This document shows, piece after piece, positions 18,559 through 27,757 of a DNA stretch of 64,000 nt. The stretch comes from an uncultured bacterium (GTDB taxonomy: Bacteria > Patescibacteriota > Saccharimonadia > Saccharimonadales > Saccharimonadaceae), in contig CALIJI010000007.1 of the NCBI GenBank assembly GCA_938017895.1, positions 1 to 64,000 of the forward strand, written 5' to 3'. The position numbers and the translations under genes are program-made. The notes under the pieces were generated by a model. It made no database searches. It saw nothing but the letters and a program-made list of their open reading frames with translations, and was not told the origin of the DNA. The number at the start of each line of letters is the position of its first letter. The stretch's first letter is position 1.

Positions 18559-18810
18559 TTAAAAACGCTTAATATCAAGTAGTTGAGAAAGCTTAGCGCG
18601 ATCAAAACCAAGTACAATTTCGCCATTTATATCTGTTACAGGCACTCCACGAAACTCCCCACCCATTTTTGCGAGTAGTTCATCTCGAGCGACTGAATCA
18701 TTTTCGACATCTTTCGCTTCAAATTTAATACCATTGTGTTCAAGCCAGTCTTTTTCGGCCGAGCAAAATCCACACCAGCTTGTTGAGTAAACAATAACTT
18801 TTTTATCCAT
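18559..18810 (-). CDS. Glutaredoxin/NrdH-like thiol-disulfide protein
   Basis: 83 aa thioredoxin fold. Redox site CGFC near residue 12 (STSWCGFCSAEKDW) and the cis-proline motif GVPVTD near residue 56. It has no export signal, so it acts in the cytoplasm as a hydrogen donor, for example for ribonucleotide reductase, or as a general thiol reductant. ATG start; own terminator. Confidence 0.85.
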   Translation of the reverse strand: MDKKVIVYSTSWCGFCSAEKDWLEHNGIKFEAKDVENDSVARDELLAKMGGEFRGVPVTDINGEIVLGFDRAKLSQLLDIKRF

Positions 18811-18857
18811 AAATATAGTTTAGCATAAAAAGCTTAAAAAAACATTAAAAGCCAAGA

Positions 18858-19052
18858 TTATTTTTTACTTGTTAGATACCAACCGCCATCAATATCACGA
18901 TAAACATTGAGTTCAATTCCTTTGGTAAGCTCTAGATAATCAGCGGTAGCGCGAGCCTCTCTTTCGCTACCGTAACGTGTTTTATTTTGTTGTGAGACTT
19001 GCAATTGAAATCGTTGGAATTTAACTTTATGTTTATTATTTTTGCGCGGCAT
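18858..19052 (-). CDS. Hypothetical basic protein
   Basis: 64 aa, Lys/Arg rich in the first half, ending RDIDGGWYLTSKK. Its first 17 bases overlap the end of the dihydrouridine synthase gene, which indicates translational coupling. No recognised domain. The size and charge would suit RNA binding, but that is only a guess. Confidence 0.5.
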   Translation of the reverse strand: MPRKNNKHKVKFQRFQLQVSQQNKTRYGSEREARATADYLELTKGIELNVYRDIDGGWYLTSKK

Positions 19053-20046
19053 TTCGAAAATCCTTCAAAATTTCACGAACTTCATTAACGGTTTTGGTTT
19101 CCATTAGTTTTACCCGAAGTTCACTCGCGCCAGCAAATTCTCGCACGTAAATTTTGAAAAATCGCTTTAAAGGCTCAAATCGGCGTTTTTCGAGCTCGCG
19201 AGAATATTTTTCGAATAAATCAAGTTGAAGTTCAAGTAGGTTTAAATAATCACTTGAAGTTCGAGCGGTTTCTGGCGGATTTTTTTCAAAGCAAAATGGG
19301 TTTTCGAAAACGCCGCGTCCAATCATAATTCCATCAATTTTTGGAAATTTTCGCCAAAGTTCCAAGCCTTGCTCACGAGTTTTAATGTCGCCATTAATTT
19401 GAATTAGGGTTTCTGGCGCAATTTGATCGCGCAGCTCTAAAATTTCAGGTATCAATTCAAAATGCGCTGCAACTCTGCTCATTTCTTTCTTGGTTCGAAG
19501 GTGAATTGTTAAAACTGCAATTTCTTGCTCTAACAAAAATTTTAGCCAATCGTGCCATTCTTCTATTTTAGAAAAGCCAAGGCGAGTTTTAACCGAAATT
19601 GGCAAACCGCTAGCTTTTGCGTTTTTGATGATTTCGGCAGCAAGCTCAGGGTTTCGAATCAAATCACTTCCACCGCCACTCTTAATTACAGCTTTATCTG
19701 GGCAACCCATATTGATATCAATCGCTTGATAGCCAAGTTCTGGTAGTTTTTCGCACATAAATTTAATGTCGTCTGGCCGCGAACCCCAAATTTGGGCAAT
19801 AATTGGCTGCTCGTCTGGTGTAAAAGTTAGTCGTCCGCGCGTACTGTGGATTCCTTTTGGACTGGCGAAACTTGACGAGTTAGTGAATTCGGTATAAAAA
19901 ATGTCTGGTCGTGCCGCTTTCGAAACTACGTGTCGAAAAACTACATCAGTTACAGCTTCCATTGGCGCAAGCGAAAAAAACGGTAGTTTCTTACCGTTCT
20001 CCTCGCCTGTGCTGCTGATTATTTTTTGCCAAAAATCATTTTTCAT
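19036..20046 (-). CDS. dus: tRNA-dihydrouridine synthase
   Basis: 336 aa flavoenzyme that reduces uridines in the tRNA D-loop. FMN-binding start LAPMEAVTDVVFR, catalytic cysteine in INMGCPDKAVIKSGGGSDLI (about residue 100), then KTRLGF, the phosphate-binding QINGDIKTREQ and MIGRGVFENP. Full length. It lies just upstream of tRNA-Glu on the same strand, which is read first. Confidence 0.92.
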   Translation of the reverse strand: MKNDFWQKIISSTGEENGKKLPFFSLAPMEAVTDVVFRHVVSKAARPDIFYTEFTNSSSFASPKGIHSTRGRLTFTPDEQPIIAQIWGSRPDDIKFMCEKLPELGYQAIDINMGCPDKAVIKSGGGSDLIRNPELAAEIIKNAKASGLPISVKTRLGFSKIEEWHDWLKFLLEQEIAVLTIHLRTKKEMSRVAAHFELIPEILELRDQIAPETLIQINGDIKTREQGLELWRKFPKIDGIMIGRGVFENPFCFEKNPPETARTSSDYLNLLELQLDLFEKYSRELEKRRFEPLKRFFKIYVREFAGASELRVKLMETKTVNEVREILKDFRNAAQK

Positions 20047-20071
20047 TATAAAAATTTAAAAATCAGAATTG

Positions 20072-20146
20072 TGGTGACCTCACGGGGAATCGAACCCCGA
20101 TTGCAAGGATGAGAACCTTGTGTCCTAACCGTTAGACGATGAGGCC
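20072..20146 (-). tRNA. tRNA-Glu(CUC)
   Basis: 75 nt cloverleaf on the minus strand. Acceptor GGCCTCA pairs with TGAGGTC; anticodon stem CAAGG/CCTTG holds loop TTCTCAT (anticodon CUC); TTCGATT T-loop; encoded CCA. All stems close. Confidence 0.95.
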
Positions 20147-20282
20147 ATACAAAAATTTTAACAAATTTTGTTAGTAAAATCAATATTTTTGTAGAAACTA
20201 TTAACTTTGTGGATGAAAGTTGTATAATATTGAGTGTTAACTAGCTAAAAAAGTAACTTTAATTTAGAAGGGGGTGAGATGA

Positions 20283-20444
20283 TTGAGAGAGGTTTTAGCT
20301 GTAAAGGAAAAATATGGTCAGTTGATTCAATTAGTTAAAAATAGTGGCTGGCTAGGTGTAGATTACACTTTAGAAATCGGGGGTAGTATAAAAAAACAAT
20401 CAACCGATTTAACATATATTTCTAAAGAATTTGACAAGTATTAA
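20283..20444 (+). CDS. Putative 53-aa protein in the leader of the ABC exporter
   Basis: A TTG start follows a strong ribosome site (AGAAGGGGGTGA) and a likely -10 (TATAAT at 20222). The peptide is soluble and mixed in charge (starts LREVLAVKEKYGQ, ends SKEFDKY). No family recognised. It lies alone in a gap of about 500 bases upstream of the two exporter genes, followed by a second strong ribosome site and a tiny frame. Confidence 0.4.
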   Translation: MREVLAVKEKYGQLIQLVKNSGWLGVDYTLEIGGSIKKQSTDLTYISKEFDKY

Positions 20445-20478
20445 GAATTAAGTCATTTTTACAGAGGGGGTGATTCCA

Positions 20479-20598
20479 ATGTACAAAGCTAGTTAATATC
20501 TGGGCTTCGCAGTTGCTTATTTTTTCGCAACAATCTGTTACATTTATATAGCGAGGCTCAGTCGGGGCGCAATTTGCGCTCTTTTTTCTTTTCTCTAA
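20479..20598 (+). other. Five-codon frame, then a hydrophobic segment after an in-frame stop
   Basis: After the ribosome site AGAGGGGGTGA comes ATG with only five codons before TAA (20494-20496). The same frame continues for 33 codons with a clear membrane-helix composition (GFAVAYFFATICYIYI) to a TAA at 20596. It may be a leader peptide, a broken small membrane peptide or toxin, or coincidence in an attenuator. Confidence 0.3.
20565..20581 (+). terminator. Terminator or attenuator before the ABC exporter genes
   Basis: 6-bp stem GGGCGC with GCGCTC, 5-base loop, followed by six T on the plus strand. It separates the small-peptide leader region from the exporter. A new promoter-like TTAAAATACG lies just after it. 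Confidence 0.65.
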
Positions 20599-20645
20599 AT
20601 ATGTTAAAATACGTTAACGACTAAAACTAAAAACAAAGGAGCTTG

Positions 20646-22427
20646 ATGATAAAATTTATTTTTAAATATGCTCGAAAATATTGGCTTGAGATAGTGATCA
20701 TGCTTATCTTGACAATTTTTTCAGCAAAAATCAACTTAGAATTACCGCAATACACTTCAAAAATTATTTCTGAGGGTGTAGCCATGAAAAATATGGAGGC
20801 TATTTATTCTAATGGCTTTATGATGATTGGCTTGTCGCTAATAGCTGGAGGACTTATGCTGGCTAGTATCTTTTTTGCGGCACGTTCTGCTGGTGGAATG
20901 GCGCGTGATTTACGACGTGATACTTTTGCTAAGATTGAGAGTTTTTCGATGAGCGAATTTGGTAAATTTCCTGTTTCTAGTTTGCTTACAAGGATCTCAA
21001 ATGATGCACGACAGTTTCAACAAACATTTACTATGACTATGCGAATGGGGATTTATGCGCCAATAGTAGGGGCTGGCGCAGTGATTAATGTTTTTTCGAT
21101 TTCGGCATCTATGAGCTGGATTGTGGCAGCGACAATTGTCGCTATTATATCTCTAACTGCCGTCATTTCTATTTTTGCCATGCCTAACCTCAGCAAAATT
21201 CAAAAATTTATCGATAAAATGAATCTACAGTCACGCCAAACAATTACTGGCCTGAGAGTTATTCGAGCTTATCGCAAAGATAAAATTGAAGAATCTAAGT
21301 TCGATAAGATTAATGCCAATAGCTTGAAACTTAATATTTTTATTGATAGAGTTTTTTCGCTAATCTCCCCTTTTATGACGATGATTTCGGGTTTCTCTCT
21401 TGTTGCCATTGCATGGATTGGGTCGTATTTTGTGGCCAACAATACTATCTCGATTGGTGATATTTTTGCCTTAACACAATATACCGCTCAGGTTACTTTT
21501 GCTTTTTCTATGCTTTCAATGATCTTGGTGTTTTTGCCGAGAATGTTTGTTTCCTTAAAACGTATTCGTGAAGTTCTTGACACGCAAGTTTCTGTCAAAG
21601 ACAAAAAACGCACTCAAAGAATTCCAGAGTTTTTCGATATTGAGTTTAAAGATGTTAATTTTAGTTACCCCGATAGTGAAGAAAAAGTTCTTGACGGCAT
21701 CAACTTTAAGATTAAGCAAGGTCAGACAGTTGCTGTTATTGGTGGAACTGGTTCTGGTAAGAGTACTATAGCAAAACTAATCCCACGCTTTTTCGATATT
21801 GATAGCGGGGAAATTACTATTGGCGATATTAATATTAAAAATTTCGCACAAAAAGACCTCCATGAAATCATTGGATACGCACCGCAAAAAGCGCAACTTT
21901 TCTCTGGGACGATTCGTGAAAATATTGCTTACGGAAAGACCAATATGTCGGATGAACAAATTATTGATGCTCTAAAGATAGCTCAAGCTTGGGATTTTGT
22001 TCAAGGACTACCTAATGATTTGGATGAAAAAGTTTCACAAGGCGGGAAAAATTTCTCTGGCGGCCAAAAACAGCGACTCTCAATTGCGCGTGCGATTGCA
22101 ACTAATGCGCCAATTCTAATTTTTGACGATAGTTTTAGCGCGCTTGATTATAAAACCGATTCTCTTTTGCGTGCCGAACTAACCAAAAAAACCAAAAATC
22201 AAACTAAGTTTATAGTTGCTCAACGGGTGTCCTCTATTGCTGGCGCCGATCATATTATAGTTCTTGACGATGGTAAAATTTCTGCTCACGGCAAGCATGG
22301 CAAACTACTGAAAACAAGCGACCTTTACCGAGAGATTGCTTCTAGCCAGTTATCTGATGATGAAATCAAAAAACAAATTAAAGCATTTGAAAGATCAGAA
22401 TCTGCCAAGAAGAAAGGAGAAAAATAA
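20646..22427 (+). CDS. Heterodimeric ABC exporter subunit with degenerate ATP site
   Basis: 593 aa from the ATG at 20646, which is spaced better from AAAGGAG than the TTG three bases before. Six membrane helices occupy about residues 1-320, then a nucleotide-binding domain: Walker A GGTGSGKST, signature FSGGQKQR. The Walker B catalytic Glu is Asp (LIFDDSFSALD) and the H-loop His is Gln (IVAQRVSS). In TM287/288 or BmrCD-type exporters this pattern marks the subunit that forms the non-hydrolysing site. Its stop overlaps the next start by one base. Substrate unknown; lipids, peptides or drugs are usual. Confidence 0.92.
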   Translation: MIKFIFKYARKYWLEIVIMLILTIFSAKINLELPQYTSKIISEGVAMKNMEAIYSNGFMMIGLSLIAGGLMLASIFFAARSAGGMARDLRRDTFAKIESFSMSEFGKFPVSSLLTRISNDARQFQQTFTMTMRMGIYAPIVGAGAVINVFSISASMSWIVAATIVAIISLTAVISIFAMPNLSKIQKFIDKMNLQSRQTITGLRVIRAYRKDKIEESKFDKINANSLKLNIFIDRVFSLISPFMTMISGFSLVAIAWIGSYFVANNTISIGDIFALTQYTAQVTFAFSMLSMILVFLPRMFVSLKRIREVLDTQVSVKDKKRTQRIPEFFDIEFKDVNFSYPDSEEKVLDGINFKIKQGQTVAVIGGTGSGKSTIAKLIPRFFDIDSGEITIGDINIKNFAQKDLHEIIGYAPQKAQLFSGTIRENIAYGKTNMSDEQIIDALKIAQAWDFVQGLPNDLDEKVSQGGKNFSGGQKQRLSIARAIATNAPILIFDDSFSALDYKTDSLLRAELTKKTKNQTKFIVAQRVSSIAGADHIIVLDDGKISAHGKHGKLLKTSDLYREIASSQLSDDEIKKQIKAFERSESAKKKGEK

Positions 22428-24211
22428 TGGCCCAATCTGAAAAACAAAAAATATCTCTCAAAACAGCAATAAGATTATTAAAATATTTTTCAGAGTTTAA
22501 GTTGTTGGTGACTCTGTTTATCTTGTCCGTGTCAGCTGGTGCTATTTTGGCTATTTTTGCGCCGCAAATTATTGGTGATTTAATAAATCTAATCACTAAA
22601 AACCCCAAAATGACAGCTACCGGCCCCAAATTTACTCCGGATTTCAAAAAGATTGGAGAGCTGGGAATCCTGCTGGTTGCGATATATGGAATTAGTGGAA
22701 TTTTAGGGTATCTTCAGAATTGGCTAATGGCTAAAATGGCGCAGACTATTGTATTTAACTTACGTGATGAAACGTCCAAAAAGATATCGAAATTGCCACT
22801 TTCATACTTTGATAAGCGTAAAACTGGCGATATAGTATCTGTAATAACTAATGATGTGGAGACGATTAGTAACAATCTTGGCGAAACTATAAATCAAGTA
22901 ACTTATTCGCTTATTACGATTGTGGGTGCGATAATTATGATGCTTAGAATCTCTTTTGAACTTAGCTTAGTTACTTTCGCGACTGGTGTAATTTCGGTTG
23001 GTCTAATTGGGCTAATTTCAAAATTCAGTCAAGTATATTTTAGTGATTTACAAAAATTTACAGGAAAATTAAACGGTCATACAGAAGAAATGCTTTCTTC
23101 TCACGAAATCTTGAAAGCTTATAATGGTGAGAAAAAATCAATTTCTTCGTTTAATAAAATTAACGAAGAGATGTTTTCTTCAAGCTGGAAGTCTCAGTTC
23201 TTCGGTGGATTAATTTATCCTGTTATGGGATTCATAAATAACCTCTCAACTTTAACAATTGCGGTTATCGGTGGTATTCGTGCTGCTAGTGGTCAAATTT
23301 CAATTGGTGATATATCAGCGTTTATGCAGTATATGAATCGCTTCAACCAGCCTTTATCACAGATAGCTAATTCCATGACTCAAATACAAACTACATTGGC
23401 TGCGAGCGAGCGCGTATTTAATATTCTTGATGCGGATGAAGAACCAGCTGAAGAGTTTTCAGGCCGTTTTAATAAGGAAATTCGTGGCGAAGTTGAATTT
23501 AATAATATTAGCTTTTCGTATTCAAAGAATAAGCCAGTTATTTCAAACTTCAATGCTAAAATCAAACCGAATTCAAATGTAGCGATAGTTGGGCCGACTG
23601 GCGCTGGAAAGACCACCTTAGTTAACCTATTGATGCGATTTTATGATGTCGATAGCGGAAAGATTAAAATTGACGGTATTGATACATCAAAAGCTTCTCG
23701 GGGTGAGGTTCGAAGTTTGTTCGGTATGGTTCTTCAAGATACGTGGCTTTTCAATGGAACTATTGAGGAGAATTTAAAATACGGCAAGCCAGATGCTACC
23801 CATGAAGAAGTCGTAGAGGCTGCAAAAAAGGCTCATGCCGATCATTTTATTCGCACTTTACCTGATGGTTATAATACTATTATTTCACAGGATGTTGATA
23901 ATATTTCGGCTGGTGAAAAACAGCTCCTCACGATTGCGCGGGCTATTTTGGCGGATTCTCCAATGCTAATTCTTGATGAGGCAACCAGCTCTGTTGATAC
24001 ACGAACGGAGGCAACTATTCAGTCGGCAATGGATAATCTGACTCATGGGCGCACAAGTTTTGTGATTGCTCATAGATTGTCTACGATCCGTAATGCAGAT
24101 TTAATTCTTGTTCTTGAAAAAGGTAATGTTGTTGAACAGGGCACTCATGAGAAATTACTGTCCTTGGGTGGTAATTACGCCAAGCTTTATCAATCCCAAT
24201 TTACGGAGTAA
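22427..24211 (+). CDS. Heterodimeric ABC exporter subunit with canonical Walker B
   Basis: 594 aa partner of the preceding gene (TAATG overlap). Six-helix membrane domain, then Walker A GPTGAGKTT, a signature altered to ISAGEKQ, catalytic Walker B LILDEATSSVD and H-loop VIAHRLST. So it supplies the catalytic Glu and His, and the first subunit supplies the normal LSGGQ-type signature, giving one active composite site. Full length. Terminator follows. Confidence 0.93.
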   Translation: MAQSEKQKISLKTAIRLLKYFSEFKLLVTLFILSVSAGAILAIFAPQIIGDLINLITKNPKMTATGPKFTPDFKKIGELGILLVAIYGISGILGYLQNWLMAKMAQTIVFNLRDETSKKISKLPLSYFDKRKTGDIVSVITNDVETISNNLGETINQVTYSLITIVGAIIMMLRISFELSLVTFATGVISVGLIGLISKFSQVYFSDLQKFTGKLNGHTEEMLSSHEILKAYNGEKKSISSFNKINEEMFSSSWKSQFFGGLIYPVMGFINNLSTLTIAVIGGIRAASGQISIGDISAFMQYMNRFNQPLSQIANSMTQIQTTLAASERVFNILDADEEPAEEFSGRFNKEIRGEVEFNNISFSYSKNKPVISNFNAKIKPNSNVAIVGPTGAGKTTLVNLLMRFYDVDSGKIKIDGIDTSKASRGEVRSLFGMVLQDTWLFNGTIEENLKYGKPDATHEEVVEAAKKAHADHFIRTLPDGYNTIISQDVDNISAGEKQLLTIARAILADSPMLILDEATSSVDTRTEATIQSAMDNLTHGRTSFVIAHRLSTIRNADLILVLEKGNVVEQGTHEKLLSLGGNYAKLYQSQFTE

Positions 24212-24244
24212 TAGTCTAGATTCTAAAGATTTACGCAAAGTTAA

Positions 24245-24265
24245 AGAGAGTTCTACGAACTCTCT
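24245..24265 (+). terminator. Bidirectional terminator
   Basis: Perfect 9-bp stem AGAGAGTTC with GAACTCTCT and a 3-base loop, with T runs on the plus side. It lies between convergent genes and also touches the stop of the minus-strand gene at 24264. Confidence 0.8.
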
Positions 24266-24913
24266 ATTTTTTTCTTGCTTTTTGCCATCTTTTTAAAATC
24301 CTTCTCCTTTTCGAGAAGAAATAGTTGTGATTAGCTACGTACTCTATTAACACTGGGCTTGGTTTTAATAACCTCATTCTGTGTTTTTTGTCTTTGGCCA
24401 CAAAATTAAGAGTCATTGTGGCTAGTCTATTCTTTATAGATCTACCTAGGAGTATTGCCGAGTCTGGAGTGTATAGACTCTCTACAATATTCCAGCAATG
24501 ACTTATATTGTCGCTGCTAATCCAAAAACTTTTTTTAGACATGAGATCTAGTCTCATTCTTAGTTCTTGGATTGAGGCTAAATTTAACGCTTCTGCCTCT
24601 GACTCACCCTCTTTAATAAGTCGGTAATATAGAAGTTGACCTAATAGATCGATTCTTGCTTCTATAATTCTCATTGAATAAATATTACTATTTCGGAAGC
24701 GATAAATAGAGTCAACTAGTCCCTTATAGGACTGGTCCGGAATAAGCTCGATAGCTTGCAAATAACTATCGTATTTTAGTCCGTGTTGTCTGCAGAAACT
24801 TGCAAAAGCTGTTTTTTCTTTTGCGCTGAGACTGCTGAGGAGTTCACTATTCCTTTTAGATCGGAATTAGCTAGCAGCAATTCTATTTCGTTTATTAGTA
24901 AAGTACTTTCCAT
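24264..24913 (-). CDS. Hypothetical helical protein, interrupted by an apparent -1 frameshift
   Basis: Two frames appear to form one protein of about 215 aa. Frame A starts at ATG 24913 after AAAGGAGG and ends at 24776 after 45 codons. Frame B (-1) is open through the same region and continues as KTAFASFCRQHGLKYDSYLQ into the 165-aa part ending at 24264; it has no standard start before a TTG at 24761. The crossing point is a run of six A (24812-24817). The phase does not fit a canonical slippery heptamer, so a real indel or sequencing error is more likely than programmed shifting. Function unknown. Confidence 0.5.
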
Positions 24914-24984
24914 TTTTTGTTCCTCCTTTTGGAAAAAAGATAAGTAATATTTTAACATATCTAGCGGTTTATTACAAATTTAAA

Positions 24985-25002
24985 AGCCCTCGTGCGAGGG
25001 CT
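24985..25002 (-). terminator. Rho-independent terminator
   Basis: Stem AGCCCTCG with CGAGGGCT, then T-rich on the minus strand. Ends the gene at 25017. Confidence 0.75.
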
Positions 25003-25016
25003 CGATTATGCAGTCT

Positions 25017-25430
25017 TCAGCGTAGCATGCTGCTGTATTTTTCAGTAAGGATCTTAAAATCATTACTGAAAATGCTCATCGTATAGAGCTGAATATGCTC
25101 GGCTGCCGTCGAGTAGTTTCTTGTCCATTTTGAGGACAAGAAATGCCAGAGATCTTTAAGATCTGGCCTATGTAATATTGGCCAAGCTTTTTCTAGCTTA
25201 TCAAAAGCTTGACGTTTATTTAAGTTTGGTAACTTAACCTCATAATAAGTTGCCAAACTTAGAAGCTCTATAGCTTCTACTGAATCGTCACGCAAGGCTT
25301 TTGCGAGCCTTGCTTCCAGTTTTACTCCATCGAATTCAGGGAGGATAAAACTATTTTTGGAAGCAATACCGATATTCTCAGTAGCTTCTGCAATTTTTTT
25401 TGCAATTATGTCTTCCATTTTTTTCACCAT
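25017..25430 (-). CDS. Hypothetical helical protein
   Basis: 137 aa, ATG start with AGGTGAG ribosome site. Predominantly helical, no membrane segment, with a repeated-looking pattern of Leu and aromatic residues (KDLWHFLSSKWTRN). No family recognised. Same strand as the frameshifted gene and of similar style, but with its own terminator. Confidence 0.6.
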   Translation of the reverse strand: MVKKMEDIIAKKIAEATENIGIASKNSFILPEFDGVKLEARLAKALRDDSVEAIELLSLATYYEVKLPNLNKRQAFDKLEKAWPILHRPDLKDLWHFLSSKWTRNYSTAAEHIQLYTMSIFSNDFKILTEKYSSMLR

Positions 25431-25617
25431 TAACTCACCTATAAATGGAAATAAGTGAGTCCTTTCTTTTTTTAGAAAGCCTTAAATGAGCGAGCCAAAA
25501 GCTCGTTTTTATTTTAAGCTTTCAACTGATTACGATTGTATCATATTTCTTTCCAACTGTCAAGCAGGTGCATAATGCTGTTGAACTAGACTAAATTTTA
25601 TGCTAGAATATTTTCAT

Positions 25618-25693
25618 ACGGGCATAGCTCAGTTGGTAGAGCACAGGTCTCCAAAACCTGGTGTCGGGAGTTCGAGTCTCTCTGCCCGTGCCA
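25618..25693 (+). tRNA. tRNA-Trp(CCA)
   Basis: 76 nt cloverleaf. Acceptor ACGGGCA/TGCCCGT, anticodon stem CAGGT/ACCTG with loop CTCCAAA (anticodon CCA), T-loop TTCGAGT, encoded CCA end. Reads UGG only, consistent with TGA being a stop codon here. Confidence 0.95.
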
Positions 25694-25778
25694 AAAATGC
25701 ATTTATTTTCCGCAAGCTTGGCGGTTTTTATTTTGTATATTTTTAAAACATTCTCGAAAGTGCTAAAATAGAATTAAT

Positions 25779-26471
25779 ATGTCAATAGTCGACAAAGAAT
25801 TTGGTGAAATTAAAATTCGCAAAAATAAGCTTGCACGTAGAGTAAAAATATCTGTTGGTGTAGACGGAATTTTGCGTGCATCAATTCCCTATTATTCGCC
25901 GGAATTTGCGGTTAAGCGGCTAATTAATCATAATCGTGCGGAAATTCGCCAAATGCTCGCTCAACATAATTCTCAAAATATCTATCAAGACGGTGATTTA
26001 ATTGGCAAAACGCACACACTTTTTATTCGCCATTTTTTGGGTAAAGAAACTAAAATTTCGGTCGATGGGAATCAGATTTTAGTTCAAGTTCCAGAATGCT
26101 TAACTTTTGGCGATTCATTGGTTCAGGCTGAAATTCGTAAAGTAGTTGTTAAAATACTTCGTAAGCAGGCCAAGGCTTATTTATCGCGTCGGATTGATTT
26201 TTTGGCCGAAAAATATGATTTTGAATTTCGGAAATTGCGTTTTTCGCACACTAGTACGCGCTGGGGGTCGTGTTCTTCTAGCGGAACGATTTCTCTCAAT
26301 ATTGTGCTGATGAATTTGCCGCATCATTTAATTGACTACGTAATTATTCACGAGCTTTGTCATACTCGTCAAATGAATCATTCGCAGAAATTTTGGGCGG
26401 AAGTAGAAAAATATTGCCCAAATTACAAAAAATACGTTCAAGAAATGAAAAATTTCTCACCAAGTATTTAG
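25779..26471 (+). CDS. YgjP/DUF45-type zinc metallopeptidase
   Basis: 230 aa. Zinc motif HELCH (VIIHELCHTRQMNHS) at about residue 186 with a downstream His in NHSQKFW, and the family's RWGSCSS stretch before it. These SprT/WLM-like enzymes are cytoplasmic, and a homolog often accompanies HsdR; no restriction genes are nearby here. A TAAAAT box 9 bases before the ATG and no Shine-Dalgarno suggest a leaderless start. Confidence 0.85.
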   Translation: MSIVDKEFGEIKIRKNKLARRVKISVGVDGILRASIPYYSPEFAVKRLINHNRAEIRQMLAQHNSQNIYQDGDLIGKTHTLFIRHFLGKETKISVDGNQILVQVPECLTFGDSLVQAEIRKVVVKILRKQAKAYLSRRIDFLAEKYDFEFRKLRFSHTSTRWGSCSSSGTISLNIVLMNLPHHLIDYVIIHELCHTRQMNHSQKFWAEVEKYCPNYKKYVQEMKNFSPSI

Positions 26472-26539
26472 ATGTCGCTTGCGCTTTTTTGTTGAATGTG
26501 ATAAAATGGTTAAGTATAAATTAAAACAAAAGGCGGCCG

Positions 26540-27757
26540 ATGAAAATCTTGATGCTCGGATGGGAGCTTCCTCCTTATAACAGTGGTGGTTTAGGTGTAG
26601 CGTGTTTTTATATGGCCAAAGCTCTGAGTGAACAAGGTGCAGATATTGACTTTATTTTACCTTATAAAAACAGGCACTCTGAGATTGATTTTATGAATGT
26701 TATTCATGCGACTGATTATTTATTTGATAAATTCAATGGTTGTGGTACTTACGATTCATCTAATTACTATAAAACACACACATCTGAAAAAGTTGCGCCA
26801 GATATTTATTCTATTCAAGAGGATTACAAAAAGTTTATCAAAAGATTCTTAGCTCACAAAGAAAATTGGCCAGATGTAATTCATGCTCATGACTGGCTTA
26901 CGATGGAGATTGGTTTGCTCGCTAAGAAAATTACGGGTGCGCCGCTAATCTCGCATATTCACGCTACTGAATTTGATCGCGCTGGTAGTCAAGCTGGAAA
27001 TAAGATCGTTCACGATATTGAATATCGCGGAATTCTCGGAAGCGATAAAGTTTTCGCTGTGTCCAAAAATACGCGCCAAGTTATTCTCGAAAAATATAAA
27101 ATTACTCCGCAAAAAGTTAGCGTGGTTTACAATGCGATTGAACCGAAGGCTTTTGGCAACCCTGAAGATTATGACGTCCAAACTTATAAATATCTCGAAT
27201 TTTTAAAGTCTCAAGGATATACAGTGCTTATGACCTTGACACGATTTACTGCTCAAAAGGGTCTGAGTTATTTGATGAGGTCGGTAGCGCTTGCGGCACA
27301 AAAAAATCCGAAGATCGCCCTACTCTTGGTCGGTGATGGTGAGCAGCGCAATGAACTTATTGTAATGGCGGCATCTTACGGTATCTCTGATAAAATCTTT
27401 TTTACGGGGTTTTTGCGCGGCAAGAAATGGCGTGATTCTTATGGGGTTGCTGACGTCTTTGTAATGAGTTCAATTAACGAGCCTTTTGGTTTAACAGCGC
27501 TTGAGGCTGCGCATTTTAATAATGCTTTAATTCTATCGAAACAATCTGGCGTGAGTGAGATCCTTAAAAGCATTCTAACTTATGATTTTTGGGATACGGA
27601 AAAACTAGCTAGTCATATTTTGGCGGTTTCAACTTCGCCAAAATTACTCCATGATCTTCAGATCGATGTCAAAAAAGAATACGCACGAATTTCTTGGTCG
27701 CAAATTGCTGAACAAATTATGGACGAATTTATGGATTTAGCGAGGTCAAAAAAGTGA
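26540..27757 (+). CDS. GT4 glycosyltransferase, glycogen-synthase-like
   Basis: 405 aa. N-terminal MKILMLGWELPPYNSGGLGVAC carries the glycine-rich loop of starch and glycogen synthases; HAHDWLT is the nucleotide-sugar pocket. The C-terminal domain has TRFTAQKGLSYL, GDGEQRNEL and the E-x7-E region NEPFGLTALEAAH. It likely builds alpha-1,4-glucan. It is the first gene of an operon with GH57 and GH15 enzymes; its stop overlaps the next start (GTGA). Confidence 0.85.
   Translation: MKILMLGWELPPYNSGGLGVACFYMAKALSEQGADIDFILPYKNRHSEIDFMNVIHATDYLFDKFNGCGTYDSSNYYKTHTSEKVAPDIYSIQEDYKKFIKRFLAHKENWPDVIHAHDWLTMEIGLLAKKITGAPLISHIHATEFDRAGSQAGNKIVHDIEYRGILGSDKVFAVSKNTRQVILEKYKITPQKVSVVYNAIEPKAFGNPEDYDVQTYKYLEFLKSQGYTVLMTLTRFTAQKGLSYLMRSVALAAQKNPKIALLLVGDGEQRNELIVMAASYGISDKIFFTGFLRGKKWRDSYGVADVFVMSSINEPFGLTALEAAHFNNALILSKQSGVSEILKSILTYDFWDTEKLASHILAVSTSPKLLHDLQIDVKKEYARISWSQIAEQIMDEFMDLARSKK

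Noticed and set aside
24812..24817. Programmed frameshift at the A6 run
   Set aside because: The zero-frame phase (AAG AAA AAA CAG) does not give an X XXY YYZ heptamer for a -1 shift, unlike the two phage sites.
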